Shown: positions 1 to 11,799 of the stretch, one piece after another
How positions within the stretch are numbered: the stretch's first letter is position 1
How the letters are laid out: each line of letters starts with the position of its first letter
Assembly (NCBI GenBank): GCA_015680685.1
Contig: MNCI01004170.1
Span: 187,888-251,887 of the forward strand
Reading direction: 5' to 3'
Length of the DNA stretch: 64,000 nt
DNA from: Gnetum montanum
Taxonomy: Eukaryota; Streptophyta; Gnetopsida; Gnetales; Gnetaceae
The notes under the pieces: generated by a model
The model's input: only the letters and a program-made list of their open reading frames with translations
What the model was told of the DNA's origin: nothing
Database searches by the model: none
Made by a program: the position numbers and the translations under genes

Positions 1-1790
1 TTATTTAACCATTAATTCTTTCTTTGTTTTAGAACTTGCTATTGTTTGAATGTGTTGTTGATGAATCAACCCCATGATTATAATTTAGAGTTGTTCCATG
101 AAGTGACTATTATTGTAACAACATCTTCTTTATCTTATGAATTTGGAACCTTTCTATTAGTAACTACTAAGATAATCTTACATGATTGAGTAAAACTTTT
201 ATTGATTGATTAAAAATATCTGGATCATCATTATTGAGCTTCTTAATAATTTCTTCTCCTCCTATTTTAGTTGTGTATAATTTTTTAATGAGTAAATTAG
301 TTCATTTAATGTAACTATTGTGGTTGAACAAGTTTGTTCTAGATATAACTTCTTTTGATTAACCTCTATCATTATTCTTGCAATTTCCATCATCATATTT
401 TCTAAGATATACTTTTTATATGGTGGTAATGCTTCTCTTTTTTCTTTAGCTATCCTAAGAAAATCCTTATCTCTGTGATCTATTTGGAAAATAATGACTT
501 GACTTGTCTTAGCTTCTTCAATCTTTGCTTGAATTTCTTACATCCATTCTTTATTATAGGTAATCAATTCATGAAAACTAGGCTATAGGAAATAAGAGTA
601 GTCTAGAGCTTTACCCTCCTTGTCTTGTTAAAATTTAAAGCTTACAAGAGCCAAATTTTCTTCTAACTATGTCATAGCCTTCTCTTTATTTTCTATTAGT
701 GACTCCTTAATTATGATTGTAGCTTTGTGTTGCTCATTTACATCCTTGAAGCCTTTTAATCATTCTCTCAATCTAGCTATTTCTTGTTCATTTTTCATGA
801 GAAACTCTTTGAAATTAGCTTCTCTTGTCTTCAACTTGTCCCATATCTCTAATCTAAGTAGCTATGGTTTCTTACATGTTTTGGTGGGACATTACTAGCT
901 TATAACCTCTTGTTTGAAGATCATGTTTCTTATAAGAGAAGATAACACTTCTATTTTTGTCTTGATCTATATCGTCTTGTTGAGAATGATTATTAATTAT
1001 TTTTCTTTTACATTGAAGGATCAAGCTTCTTATTTCATCAAATATCATGAGTAGAAATCCAAAGTTGTCAAAGATAATGATGAACTTTCATCTTCCTTCT
1101 ATTATTCTTGTTATAGCTTCTCCTACTACTACTTGAGAAGCTCTTGTTGATGATTTTTTATTTGGCTTTTATCCTTTCAAGTCTTATTTTTATAGTTATC
1201 TTTATCCTTGTATATTTAGTGTCATTTATTAGAAACCTTTCATTAGGCATGAACTCTTCTAGATGTTGTAGCTTTCATGAGAAGTAGAAGTAGTTACCCT
1301 CCATTAGAGCTAATACTTCATTAGGAAAATCTTTAGACAAATGATGATTTCTACTTTTAATCCATCTATGAACTTTTATAACTAGTCAATTGTAGATTAA
1401 GCTATGATGCTTCATAAACATGCATTTCTTCAACTATTATAGTGCTTCATCCTTGGCATAATTAACCTTTATATCTCTAAATTTTTTATATACTTCATGT
1501 ATCTCATCAAGTTGGTAAGCTTTGTGAGTCTTGGTAGCTAAATATATTCTTTTTGGAGTCATGGGGAAATCACACTATTCCTTATATTTTATTGCCATGT
1601 CTTTCAAATTCCCTACATTGTTAAACTTCTAAAAGCCAAATTTCAATGGAAAAACTTCTGTATGCTTGTAGTCGTGTTTTAAGATCTTTCACATTTTTTC
1701 TTTCAACTTCCAAAGATACTAAGTATGGAATCATAAATCTTAGGAGCTTAAATGTCTATCATTCTAATGCTTCAATTTAAATGTGAGTAT
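1..1790 (-). pseudogene. Unrecognised decayed ORF with coiled-coil segment
   Basis: Read on the minus strand, this stretch keeps one reading direction over most of 1.8 kb, with isolated stops rather than random sequence. The part at about 860-280 is rich in Lys, Glu and Leu and looks like a coiled coil (for example KREALPPYKKYILENMMMEI). The part at about 1740-1000 has a lysine-rich region with PMTPKRIYLATKTHKAYQLD and VHRWIKSRNHHLSKDF. Most stops are TAG or TGA where Gln or Trp would fit. A likely frameshift lies near 280. I do not recognise the family; it could be an accessory ORF of a retroelement or a captured host gene. The frame runs off the window edge. Confidence 0.45.
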
Positions 1791-3240
1791 AATAGATATA
1801 TAGAAAAATAGCTCTATGGAATTTCTTCCTTCTCTCATTGATATTTTGTTGATCTATATGTGATGGAAATGCTCTTAGGATAAATTAAAATAGGTGAGGA
1901 TATATATAATTCATTAGTAAGTCTAGGGCTTGGCTTCAAAGTAGCTTTGATGGTATATTACTAGGAGAAAATCGTAGTAAGGACCTTTAGGACAAGCTCT
2001 ATGTTGTGAAGCATACTAAGTAAAAATTTTAGTTATCCATTCTACTTTTGGAATTTCACTAAAAAAATAGTCTATGTAAAATGACCTTAAATTTCACTAA
2101 GCCCTCTATTCATAAATCTATACTAATATATGTTGTAATGTGTTAGTCATATATTGTATAGAGAAAATATTTCTCTTATTCTCTTATGCTATTGAGGTTC
2201 AAACATGATAATTAGTAACATGATTAATTTCATATCCTCAACAAACATTCAAATGTAAAATAAAAATTCTCTAACAAAACTTCATGTTTGTACCTTTTAG
2301 AATGATATTATCATATCCCCAAGCTTTAGCAAGTTGTGTCAGTGAGAGCTTAAAGATATTTTCTATTACTAGATGGGCCCAAAAATTACCACTAAGTGTC
2401 TTCTCATTATATTGATGAACCTCCATCTTCGTTATATCAAGCTCATATACTTTCCTGATGCCAATATCTATGAAGTGTTGAGTACTCCCTCTATAGCAAA
2501 ACTTATCATTCTAATATATGGTTTTAGCTATTAAAAAAGTAATAACATCTCTAATAATTTTATCCCTAGGTGTTGGGATGGAAAACATTGGTGCTTGAGG
2601 ATCAATAATTTCCATGCAAAATAGTTTGACCCTAGATCCATGGGCCTTTGAAAAGGATATGGAGCACCTTAAACGGTCTTGCCAATTGATTAAGGACTTA
2701 AAGATCGGTTAACAAAATATGAAATAAAAATTGAAAACATATGAAATGGTAATCAAAACACTAGATCCAAGCATAGAGAAATATATAACAAATGTAACAA
2801 ATACTAGAAATTTCAAACTTATATTAAAATGGTGAAAAATTCATGGAAACAAAAGTTTAGAGAATACTAGTTATGAGCTTCAAATATCCAAGACCTTAAA
2901 GAAAATGCTTGGAATTCAAAGCAAATAACAAGATGTGTTCTGGAATTGGATTTGCCTTCAAATATCATGTACGATTTACTCCTTGAACTTTTCTTGTCAC
3001 AAGTTTTCTCTGCTACTTTAATCTATGTTGGGGAAGAAATGGTTGTTCATTCTTGGAGATTTGCACTACTCTAAAAGTCTCAAGTTTTTAAATGCCAAAT
3101 GATCCAAAAAATTCTTTATAATGAAGTAATGTTCTATTTAAATAGGCCATGTATCCTTGATTTTTTGTTGGTTAATTTTGCCATGATTGTTAACAATATT
3201 TTTTTGGTAAACTTTACTATGCTTGGAACATCTCCATGCA
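1791..3240. other. No gene recognised; possibly outer part of the Tat-type LTR
   Basis: This is AT-rich sequence with no sustained reading frame and no motif I can assign. Because the CATGTG-rich sequence that follows (3241-3315) continues beyond CopA3 up to a candidate polypurine tract at 6760, part of this stretch may belong to the same LTR. I could not find the LTR's outer TG end. Confidence 0.3.
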
Positions 3241-3315
3241 GTGTGTGAGCAATTTTAGCTATTTTTTACCCTCCACACACTACCCCCACATGCTGCTCAA
3301 CGTGTGGGAGTAGAA
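3241..3315. repeat. CATGTG-type motif block, left of CopA3
   Basis: Short motifs of the CCCACATG / CATGTGGG type recur here (CCACACACTACC, CCCCACATGCTGC, AACGTGTGGGAG). The same wording resumes on the far side of CopA3 at 6305 (AACATGTG), so the two blocks were one sequence before CopA3 inserted. Confidence 0.5.
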
Positions 3316-3877
3316 TGTGGATCGAGAACTTAAAAGAGGGAGGGGGAGGTTGAATAAGTTCCCTAATTAAAATTGCACTTTCTACATGAAAAGACCAAAT
3401 TTTACATGGTTTCACAACTTGGGTACGTCCATACTTGGATGGTAGAATCCATGTACACATCTAGACTTTGTTTCTTAAAAATGTGATTTAAAGGGCACCA
3501 CACTTTGTACAAGCTTTGAGCTTTGCTCTAGAGTGTTTCATCACTGCAAAACCACTCAAACTTGCAAGGTCTTAACAAGCTTAAAATGTGATTTCAAGAA
3601 TCCAAAAACCTTCACAAAATTTAGCTTTTCTCTAGAGTGTTTTGACACTGTAAAACCAATCAATCTCACAGGATCCTAACAAGCTCAATATGTATGCCTT
3701 GTTGTAAGAAGCACATCAACCCTGCAAGGCTACAAGAAAGAGAGAAAGGAACAAGGAAAGAATGTAACTAAATTTACAAGTCCTTGTACTTGAATCTCAA
3801 TAGAACTTACAATCAAGCAAATGATGTTACAATGAAGAGCAAGAATGGAATTGCATAGAATAGATAATGAGGAGCTT

Positions 3878-4561
3878 NNNNNNNNNNNNNNNNNNNNNNN
3901 NNNNNNNNNNNNNNNNNNNNNNNNNNNNNNNNNNNNNNNNNNNNNNNNNNNNNNNNNNNNNNNNNNNNNNNNNNNNNNNNNNNNNNNNNNNNNNNNNNNN
4001 NNNNNNNNNNNNNNNNNNNNNNNNNNNNNNNNNNNNNNNNNNNNNNNNNNNNNNNNNNNNNNNNNNNNNNNNNNNNNNNNNNNNNNNNNNNNNNNNNNNN
4101 NNNNNNNNNNNNNNNNNNNNNNNNNNNNNNNNNNNNNNNNNNNNNNNNNNNNNNNNNNNNNNNNNNNNNNNNNNNNNNNNNNNNNNNNNNNNNNNNNNNN
4201 NNNNNNNNNNNNNNNNNNNNNNNNNNNNNNNNNNNNNNNNNNNNNNNNNNNNNNNNNNNNNNNNNNNNNNNNNNNNNNNNNNNNNNNNNNNNNNNNNNNN
4301 NNNNNNNNNNNNNNNNNNNNNNNNNNNNNNNNNNNNNNNNNNNNNNNNNNNNNNNNNNNNNNNNNNNNNNNNNNNNNNNNNNNNNNNNNNNNNNNNNNNN
4401 NNNNNNNNNNNNNNNNNNNNNNNNNNNNNNNNNNNNNNNNNNNNNNNNNNNNNNNNNNNNNNNNNNNNNNNNNNNNNNNNNNNNNNNNNNNNNNNNNNNN
4501 NNNNNNNNNNNNNNNNNNNNNNNNNNNNNNNNNNNNNNNNNNNNNNNNNNNNNNNNNNNNN
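3878..4561. other. Assembly gap (684 N)
   Basis: A run of N inside the left LTR and internal region of CopA3. Long open frames across it are artefacts of the N run. Confidence 0.99.
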
Positions 4562-5663
4562 AGAGCTAGATCAAGAGATCAAATAAAGCAATTTCTAATT
4601 AAGACGTTTACATTGATCACATATATCTTAAGGAAGCTTCAAATATTTTATCAATTCATTTTCAAAAAATTCCTAAGATGATTTATCATAGAATAGAAAT
4701 GTGAGTGCTTCTTCTCACTTTATTGGGCTTGAGATCTCCTAGGTAGGAACTGTTTAGTTCATATCCACAACAAGAGACATAAGTACTTAACCACTATATT
4801 CATAGTATATACATGATGCAATACTAACATAGAGATATATACAAATGAATTCCAAAAAATTTCACAATTGATGATTACTTTTAGATATAAGAATTTTTAA
4901 GGATTGAATAAAAAATAACTTTCTTTTTACCCTCAAGTTTGTATGAAATGGAAATACCTATTATTGTCTGCCTAAGCATTATTTCTTGGAGAAAGTCTTC
5001 ATAGAATCTTTCTATATTGATGCTCCAAAATAATTCATGAAGTACAAGATCCCCCTACATATGTGCTTATTTTTCCTTTGACACTATAGCTAATTTATCA
5101 CAATCTTACTTATACAAGAATATTGAATAATCTGACAAGGTTTATAACATTAGAAAAAATTAGTAGGCATAAAACATAACACATTTATCTTGCTTTATCA
5201 TCTAGTCATGCCTCACTTTGCCTATTTTTCAACAATACTTGGTTCAATTTCTCATGTTAGTAGTATCTTATGATAAACGTGGATGCAATGCCTTTCTCTT
5301 ATTTCTCAAATAAATATTTTCTTCAAGGATAAAGCTTTTTAAGAACATGTAAATAACTAAATAGTTCATGAGATAACATGAGAGATAGCCATACTACCTT
5401 GATCTTTCTTTGAGATCCTTTTCCTATAATATCATGAATTAAGATCTTTTTTATTTGATTATTAAAGAATTCATAAAGTATATGTACATATAAAAAATTT
5501 TGTAATAGAAAATAAAAAACAATCTTGAATTTAATTGAGCAAGAAAGGGAATGGAAACTTACCATGAATCACCTTACTTGCTTATTGATATGAGAATGAA
5601 TAATGAAGTTTGAGAGGCCTTCTATTATGTAGTACCTCCTTACCATTTGATTTTCTTTCATTA

Positions 5664-6304
5664 GTAGTAACTAAATTTACAAGTCGTAATACTTGAAGCT
5701 TAGTACAACATACAATCAACAAAATGATTTTACAATGAAGATAAAGAATAGAATTGCATAGAATAGACAATGAGAAGCTTGAATGTGAATAGTGCTTATA
5801 GAATTCCTAAGCTTTTGACATCATCTTATAGCCTCAAAGTTTTCAAAAACTCCTTGGAATTTGTGCAATAGCTACCAAACGGCTAGTGTAGACATCTACT
5901 TTAGAGTTGGGACATCCAACTAAGATTGGACTTAAATTAAGAGAGATGTCTCATTGGTAGATGGAACATCTACAGGGAGATATCTACTATTGAACATAGA
6001 TGTCTATTATTTTTTAGAGATGTCTTCTCAAATTTTGAGCTTTAACTTTTGATGCTTTCTCCTATCAATTTATCTCCTTGCTAGTTCTTGGAACATCTTC
6101 ATTTGATTTGTAGCTTTCATTTTCATTCATGCTCTCATCTTGCCGATGTAGTCTTCGTTTCGACATCTCACCATGAATCTTGTTTCCTTGAGTTCTCAGA
6201 TCTCATTGTGGAGTTCTTATTCATGTCATGCCAAAACATTATCCACCACAAACATTATATGTTCTCAATTTTTCTTAAGATTTTAACATACCAAAAGGTC
6301 AACA
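5664..6304 (-). repeat. CopA3 right LTR, 5'-deleted
   Basis: It corresponds to the latter part of the CopA LTR; the counterpart in the left LTR begins near 3767 (AACTAAATTTACAAG shared). It contains the GACATCT/AGATGTC motif cluster at about 5900-6035 that characterises this LTR family. The junction with internal sequence at about 5664 marks the deletion breakpoint. Confidence 0.7.
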
Positions 6305-6759
6305 TGGAATGCTCAACATGTGAAATTAAAGTCCAAATCTTACACATTCTTTCCACATGTTGCTTAGCATGTGGGACCAAGATGCTTAGTTTGTGGGGTG
6401 AAAATATCAATTTTCATAGCTTGTATAGTGATTTTTAACCCTCACAAGCTACAATAGATGGAATTTGCAGCTTGTGAAGAATTTTTTAGCTTCCACAAGC
6501 TAGGATACAAGGCATTTATAGCTTGTGAAGCATTTTAAACCCTCATAGGCTAACATACATGAGATCTACAGCATGTGGGCTACACATATCAATTTTTACA
6601 TTAAAAACTACCTTAAATTCCATCAATACTAGATCATAATGTAGGAATTTTTTGAAAAAAAGGAATTTGTATCTACCCCTATAATTTCATCAAATCACAA
6701 TAAGAGGTTTTGGCTCTGGGCTTTTAAAATGTAATATGAATTTTATTTGAGGTGTTTCA
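6305..6759 (-). repeat. Inner end of candidate Tat-type 3' LTR
   Basis: The block continues the CATGTG motif sequence broken by CopA3 and contains repeats of CACAAGCT / AGCTTGTG (about 6415-6520) and CATGTGG. On the minus strand the LTR would begin TGAAACACCTC immediately after a purine tract at 6760. The position, about 1.1 kb beyond the integrase stop codon, suits a 3' LTR. No second copy with the same edge was found, so the LTR call is provisional. Confidence 0.45.
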
Positions 6760-6775
6760 TTGGCCCCTCTTTGTT
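6760..6775 (-). other. Candidate polypurine tract of the Tat-type element
   Basis: On the minus strand the sequence AAAGAGGGGCCAA directly precedes TGAAACACC. A purine run ending at a TG is the expected 3' LTR boundary. Confidence 0.4.
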
Positions 6776-7884
6776 GATGTTTTGAGGATTGACCCAAGAG
6801 ACATCAACAAAGAACACAAAACACAACCACAAGTTCATCACTAGTGCTCCCTCTCCACACTTAATTCTATAGCTATCAAATCATGCCTAGAAGTGCTTGT
6901 GATGGTGAAATGAGGTCACTATGGAGTGTTACAAGTTTGACAGGAGATAAATTCTTATATTAATTATCATGGAATGGTCACATGGGCTAACAAGGAATTC
7001 CAAATGTTGATATCATGATCATAGTATGGTAGTAACATGCTTGCTAATCAAAGAGGTCTTCATGATTTGTGCTCAAACTACTAGTTGCTTGATAATGTGT
7101 TAGAGGAATCAACATTGCTCTCTTGAGCTTCCTTGGCCATGAAGCTCCTCCTTTTTGTTTGTTTAGAGTTGTTTATTTAAGTTAGGTTTCATTAACCTCT
7201 TAGCTTTCTTGGTAATTTTCTTTTCCATTTTTTAGAGTAAAACCTACATTGGGTTTCATTACCAGGGTTGAATTTTGTTTTATTTTCTCATTGGATGAGA
7301 TGTCTTACATTCAATGAACTTGATAGTGGAGTATGTCAAAGGAGATGTCATGTGACCATAGTGCATGAATGTCAAACACAGGTTTTCATTGTTATTAGGG
7401 TAAGGAGGGTTGTAATTTGGCTATGGGATTATGACTCAAAAGGGGTAATTGAAGTAAAGTGAGGCAAGAACTCTTGGCACACTTGGACAAGCTAAACAAA
7501 TCTTTTGTATTAAGGTTATGCGGCAACTCGCTGCTGTGATGAGTTGCACTCTGATGATGACTGTAGGCTTCATCTTGCAAGCACAACTTTAAGAGTATGA
7601 GAAAATAAGTCAAAGAGTACATATGATTACAAAATATTTCTTAAGGTCATATGGGAAAATAGGGAGAATAAATGCCATCATAGGTTACAATTTGTACAAC
7701 ATAGAAATATATATTTTATTTCACAAATTTATACAAATGTTTTAGTGCATTTTTTATGTCAAAAAGAGAGAGAAGAGGGACCACAAAGGCTCACTTATTG
7801 TAGACTACAAATATTATTAGTGTCAATCACTCATCCATACCTATAAACAAAGATAAACAAGGATTATAGGAGAACTAGTTAGTG
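6776..7884 (-). other. 3' untranslated region of the Tat-type element
   Basis: This 1.1-kb stretch lies between the pol stop and the candidate polypurine tract. No reading frame is supported. It contains a perfect 12-bp inverted repeat whose arms straddle the polypurine tract edge (6769-6780 and 6801-6812), and a plus-strand purine run at 7757-7780. Confidence 0.4.
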
Positions 7885-8976
7885 TCAGACATAATAAGGT
7901 TTGCGATAGGAGTGGTTGATTGAGTTTGCCAATTCATTCCCATCGATATTTTCTAGTTTGAATGATTTGTTGCCATAAGCTTTGGTAACCAAGAAAGGTC
8001 CTTCCCAATTGGCTAAAAACTTGTCTACATGTTTGTGAATGGCCTTAAGGACAATATATCCTTCCTTAACTTTTTGTCTATTTGGATCATAATGATGTTA
8101 TTGTTTCTCCCTCTCTTGATATCATTCAATGTGAGCAAGCATTTGTAGTCATTATTCCTCCACTGAATTGTGGTTAATTGTACATAGCTCTTTATTTTGC
8201 TTATCATTGATAAAATTTGAGAGAGATACCCTCAAGGATGAAAATTTTAATTCAATAGGAAAAATAGCTTCAAATCCATAAACAAGGCTATATGAGATGG
8301 ATTTGGTTATGGTTCTAAAGATTTTTCTATAGGCCCAAAGTGCATGAACGAGTTGTTCATGCTACTTGCATTTACTATTATTTAGTATCCTTTTTAGATG
8401 ATTTATGATGATCTTATTGTTATATTTAGCTTGTATATTAGCTTGTGATTAATATAATGATGAAAATAAATGTTTGATGCTTAATTATTGGCAAAAGGCT
8501 TGTGTTTTGTGGCTATTGAACTTCAGTCCATTATGTATGACTATAGTCAGGGGTATGCCAAAGAAGGATACTATGTTATCTAATATGAATTTACAAAGTT
8601 GTTAAGATGATATTTTTCTTAGAGGAATAGCTTCAACCCACATTTTAAAATATTTAGTTACAATGATGATGAAGCTATGCACTTTAGAGGACTTAGGTGT
8701 TATAGGTCCAATAATGTCAATTCCTCATCGTTGAAATGGCTATGTGATCTGAGTAGTATGTAACTTAGTTGGTGTTAAATATATTAGGTTACTATGACAT
8801 TGATAGGTATCATATTTTTTAACCTTCTGAAAATAGTTACTTTCCATATAGGGCCAATAGTCTTCTAATAATCTAATACTTACAACCATGGCTCCAGGTC
8901 TGATATGTCCACATACACCCTCGTGAACTAGCTCAAGAATTGTGTAGGCCTTAGTTTTACCCAAGCATGCCAACAA
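7885..8976 (-). pseudogene. Ty3/gypsy (Tat lineage) integrase, broken
   Basis: The zinc-binding region is at about 8976-8740 (LELVHEGVCGHIRPGAM, then DYWPYMES and KKYDTYQCHS, corresponding to the HHCC finger). The core follows: GIDIIGPITPKSSKVHSF contains the first catalytic Asp, FTKW-like KYFKMWVEAIPLR follows, and IVIHNGLKF sits where the second Asp (usually SDNG) should be, so that residue is now His. The C-terminal part reads NWEGPFLVTKAYGNKSFKLE and ends at a stop at 7885-7887, the natural pol end. Several TAG/TAA stops interrupt it. Family: plant Ty3/gypsy integrase, Tat/Retand-like. It cannot be active. Confidence 0.85.
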
Positions 8977-9210
8977 TATGTTTTCATAGGACTTTCAACA
9001 TGTGTTGTTGGCCACCATGATATATTTTTTTGATGTTTTATGTAGATTTTCCTATTAAGAAGTAGTTTTATTTTGTGAAGACTCACCATGCATGAGGTAA
9101 AACTTAATATTATCATAGCACTCTTGTTGAGGGACATTGTTAATAGTCACTATAGAGCTACCTTTAGCATTTTTTATGATGGAAAGAACATAGTTCTCCA
9201 TCAAGAAAGG

Positions 9211-9474
9211 TCACTGGCTAAACACATCTAGCATCACAATTAGGGCCAAGGTTGTAATGGCATCGACTAAGGTACTCTCAATTTGGGGTATGTATTGAAT
9301 GCCAACATCTATAAATTGTAGCATGAGTTTCTTAGCTAGGTCATAGTAAGGTTGTAAATGTTTGGATTTGCATGTGTAAACCTTAGTTACTTCGTTAGCC
9401 ATGAGTTGGAAGTCACCTTTTATTATCAAACATTTGATTTCTTGGTTATAAGCTACCATCATTTCTTTGATCAA
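9211..9474 (-). pseudogene. Second (archaeal-type) RNase H of a Tat-lineage element
   Basis: The frame is open for 87 codons. It carries CLIIKGDFQLMANEVTKVY (the family usually has a GDSxLVxxQV-type segment), then CKSKHLQPYYDLAKKL and IQYIPQIESTLVDAITTLA, matching the usual HIPRxxNxxADALAxLA ending. The arrangement RT, RNase H, second RNase H, integrase is the hallmark of the Tat lineage (Ogre, Retand). The normally conserved Asn-x-x-Ala-Asp segment is altered to STLVDA. It lies between the RT-RNase H remains and the integrase, as expected. Confidence 0.82.
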
Positions 9475-9479
9475 CCCTT

Positions 9480-10400
9480 CATATTCTACTATGTTGTTGG
9501 TACATGAAAATTGAAAATAATAGGTGAAAGATTAGATCTCACTAGAGGATGATATTATGATGGTGGAAGATCTAGATCCATGAGTAGTTGAAGCTTCATC
9601 AAAGTGCATGATGGCCTCATAACCTTCAGGTACCTCGTTAATAGACAACTTGGGATTGATGACTACGTTGTCTTCAACCATGAATGTTGTAAATTGTGCA
9701 ATTATAGCTTGACCTTTTAATGAGGCTTAGGAGATGTAATGTAGGCTAAACTTAGCTATTATGGCTTTCCATCAAGCTATTAGACTACTTTTGTATATGT
9801 TAGTCATTATGGTTCTTAGTACATTATCCTTGGATATGACATTGACTTAGCTCATGAAGAGGTAGTGTCTCCACTTCTTCAAGGATAAGAGTAGGGCTAA
9901 GATATACTTCTTGACCTCTATGTATTAGGTCTTGTAAGCTATCAATGCATGGATCAGGTAGTAAATTGACAAATTTGACTCATCATCTCATTTTTGATAG
10001 AGTAGAGAGGTTATAGACAATTTGGAGATCATAAGGTAGATGCAAAATGGTTTATCCTTCTAAGGTGGATACATAGTGAGTAGTTGGGCCAACTCTTGCT
10101 TAAGATTATTAAAGGCTTCTTGGCATTGTTTAGTTCACTCATAGTGAATTCCCTTCTTGAGCAAGTGTTTCATGGGTTGTAGCTTATCTGTAAGTCTTGA
10201 GATGAATCTACAAATAAATTGCAATCTACCTTATAGTTCCAATAGCTTCTGAAGGGTAGTCAATGCTGCCAAGTTGGCTATGACCTTAACGATATCAGGA
10301 TCAATACATAGCCCTACTTCAAATACTACAAAGCCAAGCATTTTGCTAGTTTTGACACCAAAGACACACTTCTTAGGATTAAGTCTAAGTTCATACTGTA
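9480..10400 (-). pseudogene. Gypsy RT connection and first RNase H, broken
   Basis: At about 10260-10080 the minus strand reads GRLQFICRFISRLTDKLQP followed by HLLKKGIHYE, a stop in place of Trp, and CQEAFNNLKQEL. This is the gypsy connection domain leading into RNase H. The rest towards 9480 is more decayed, and I could not place every RNase H catalytic residue. Stops are TAG, TAA and TGA. Confidence 0.75.
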
Positions 10401-11010
10401 AGTATCACTAGAGTACTTGGTCAAGGTCATGTGCATGATCATTGGCTATCTTGGACTTGACCGCTATGTTATCAACATAATCGTTAAGTAACCCTAGCAT
10501 GTAGTCACTAAATATATAGGTCATGACTCGTTGATAGGTCACACCCACATTCTTTGGATTAAATGACATCATGGTATAACAAAAGGTTCTCAAAGGGGTT
10601 ATGAAGGTTGTATAGAGTTGATGCTCTAGGCTGATCTTAACTTGATTTTATCTTGAGAATCCATCCATGAAAGACAACAAGGCATGTTCAACCATGGTAT
10701 CAATAAGTTGATTGATGCTAGGTAATGGAAAATCATCTTTAATAGTTGCCTTGTTAAGGTCTCAGAAATTGATACAAATACAAATGCTCCCACTTTTCTT
10801 GAGAACTACCACTATGTTAGACACTCAATTAGTGTAATCAATAGCTTGGATGAAACCAACCTAGTAGAGCTTCATGATCTCATCATGAATTGCTACAACT
10901 AGGTTTGGTCTAATTTTGCAAATCTTTTGTTTGACAAGTTTGACATTAGGATCAAGTATGATGTTATATTGCATTAATAGTGGGTCAAGACCTAGCATAT
11001 CCTTGTATGA
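10401..11010 (-). pseudogene. Ty3/gypsy (Tat lineage) reverse transcriptase, broken
   Basis: From the 5' side it shows a pre-RT segment, SYKDMLGLDPLLMQYNIILD, then KSGSICICINF-stop-DLNKATIKDDFPLPSINQ, then HALLSFMDGFSR-stop-NQVKI, and at 10593-10408 NPKNVGVTYQRVMTYIFSDY followed by NDYVDNIAVKSK. The catalytic YVDD box reads YVDN, so the second Asp is lost. In-frame stops confirm a dead copy. Gene order and motif wording (LDPNxKPVKQK-like, GATYQRxM-like) place it in the Tat group. It is followed on the same strand by both RNase H domains and the integrase. Confidence 0.88.
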
Positions 11011-11500
11011 CTAATAAAAGACCTTAATGTTATTTTGAAGTACCTTCATGATCTCTTGATCACGTTGTGGTTTGAGTGAGGAACTTAGTTTTAGCATTTT
11101 CTCCTTATCATTGCATGTTATGATAGGAGCCTTAGCTAGAGAGTCCTCAAAAATGTCATTGACCTTGAGGTCAAGAGTTTTGGCCACATATTTGGGCCAC
11201 TCTAGGGACCTCTCTATGGAGGGCATATGATTGTACATGCTCTTGGGTCAAAATCTAGGCATTCAAGGTCAATTGATCGTTTAACATCACCATATGATCC
11301 ATTTAGTCTAAAGGGTAGGTTAAGTTTATCTTGTGCATCCATAGTTTGATCTTGCATATCAACAAGAATACATTTACTAGTATTGGCATTGTATAATCAT
11401 CAAAATAATGCCAAATGTTCGTAACAATAAAGCATAACATAATCAAGTATGGCCAAGATGGGGTAGAACGAAGCAAGGTTAGGCTTGAAAAAGGTAATAA
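11011..11500 (-). pseudogene. Pre-RT linker of the Tat-type pol, decayed
   Basis: Open stretches at 11238-11011 (SIERSLEWPKYVAKTLDLKV and KAPIITCNDKEKMLKLSS) lead straight into the RT. The 11503-11303 stretch (IWHYFDDYTMPILVNVFLL) probably belongs to the same polyprotein in a shifted frame. A second copy of this segment lies at 13740-14220. I could not identify a protease active site or a gag. Confidence 0.6.
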
Positions 11501-11799
11501 CATGGTAAGTTAAGGCTATAGATCATAGAAAAAGCTATAACAAGGTGGGATAAGGACCAAACGATGTCACATGATACCAAATAGATTATTAAGGCAAGTC
11601 AAAATTTAGAAAAATAGGTCACGAAGTAGGTAGAAATCTTGTAAGTGAAGGCCAGGAGTCTTGTGTATACTACTAAAGTAGATAAAAACTTATTAAAAAT
11701 GGTCAACACAAGTAAAACTCTCATGAAAATTGACTATAAGCTAGTTGGAAAGGGCTTGTTGTTGGTTATATACTCAAAAAGGCTAAAGTATTGAATACT

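Larger units (their letters stand above)
3316..6304 (-). mobile_element. CopA3: deleted gag-type copia-like LTR element
   Basis: The left LTR starts TGTGGATCGAGAACTT, matching the LTR start of CopA2, and runs into the N gap. The right end finishes AAAAGGTCAACA, the same end as CopA1. The flanking 5-mers are TAGAA (3311-3315) and TGGAA (6305-6309), a target duplication with one transition. Between 4690 and 5664 lies internal sequence matching CopA2 near 46900-47980. At about 5664 it jumps straight into the middle of the LTR, so PBS, gag and the first part of the right LTR were lost in one deletion. Orientation follows CopA1 and CopA2. No coding capacity remains. Confidence 0.75.

Noticed and set aside
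3845-4681. Long plus-strand open frames
   Set aside because: They consist almost entirely of N from the assembly gap.
6088-6438. 116-codon plus-strand frame
   Set aside because: It crosses the end of the CopA3 LTR into the CATGTG block, so it is not one gene.
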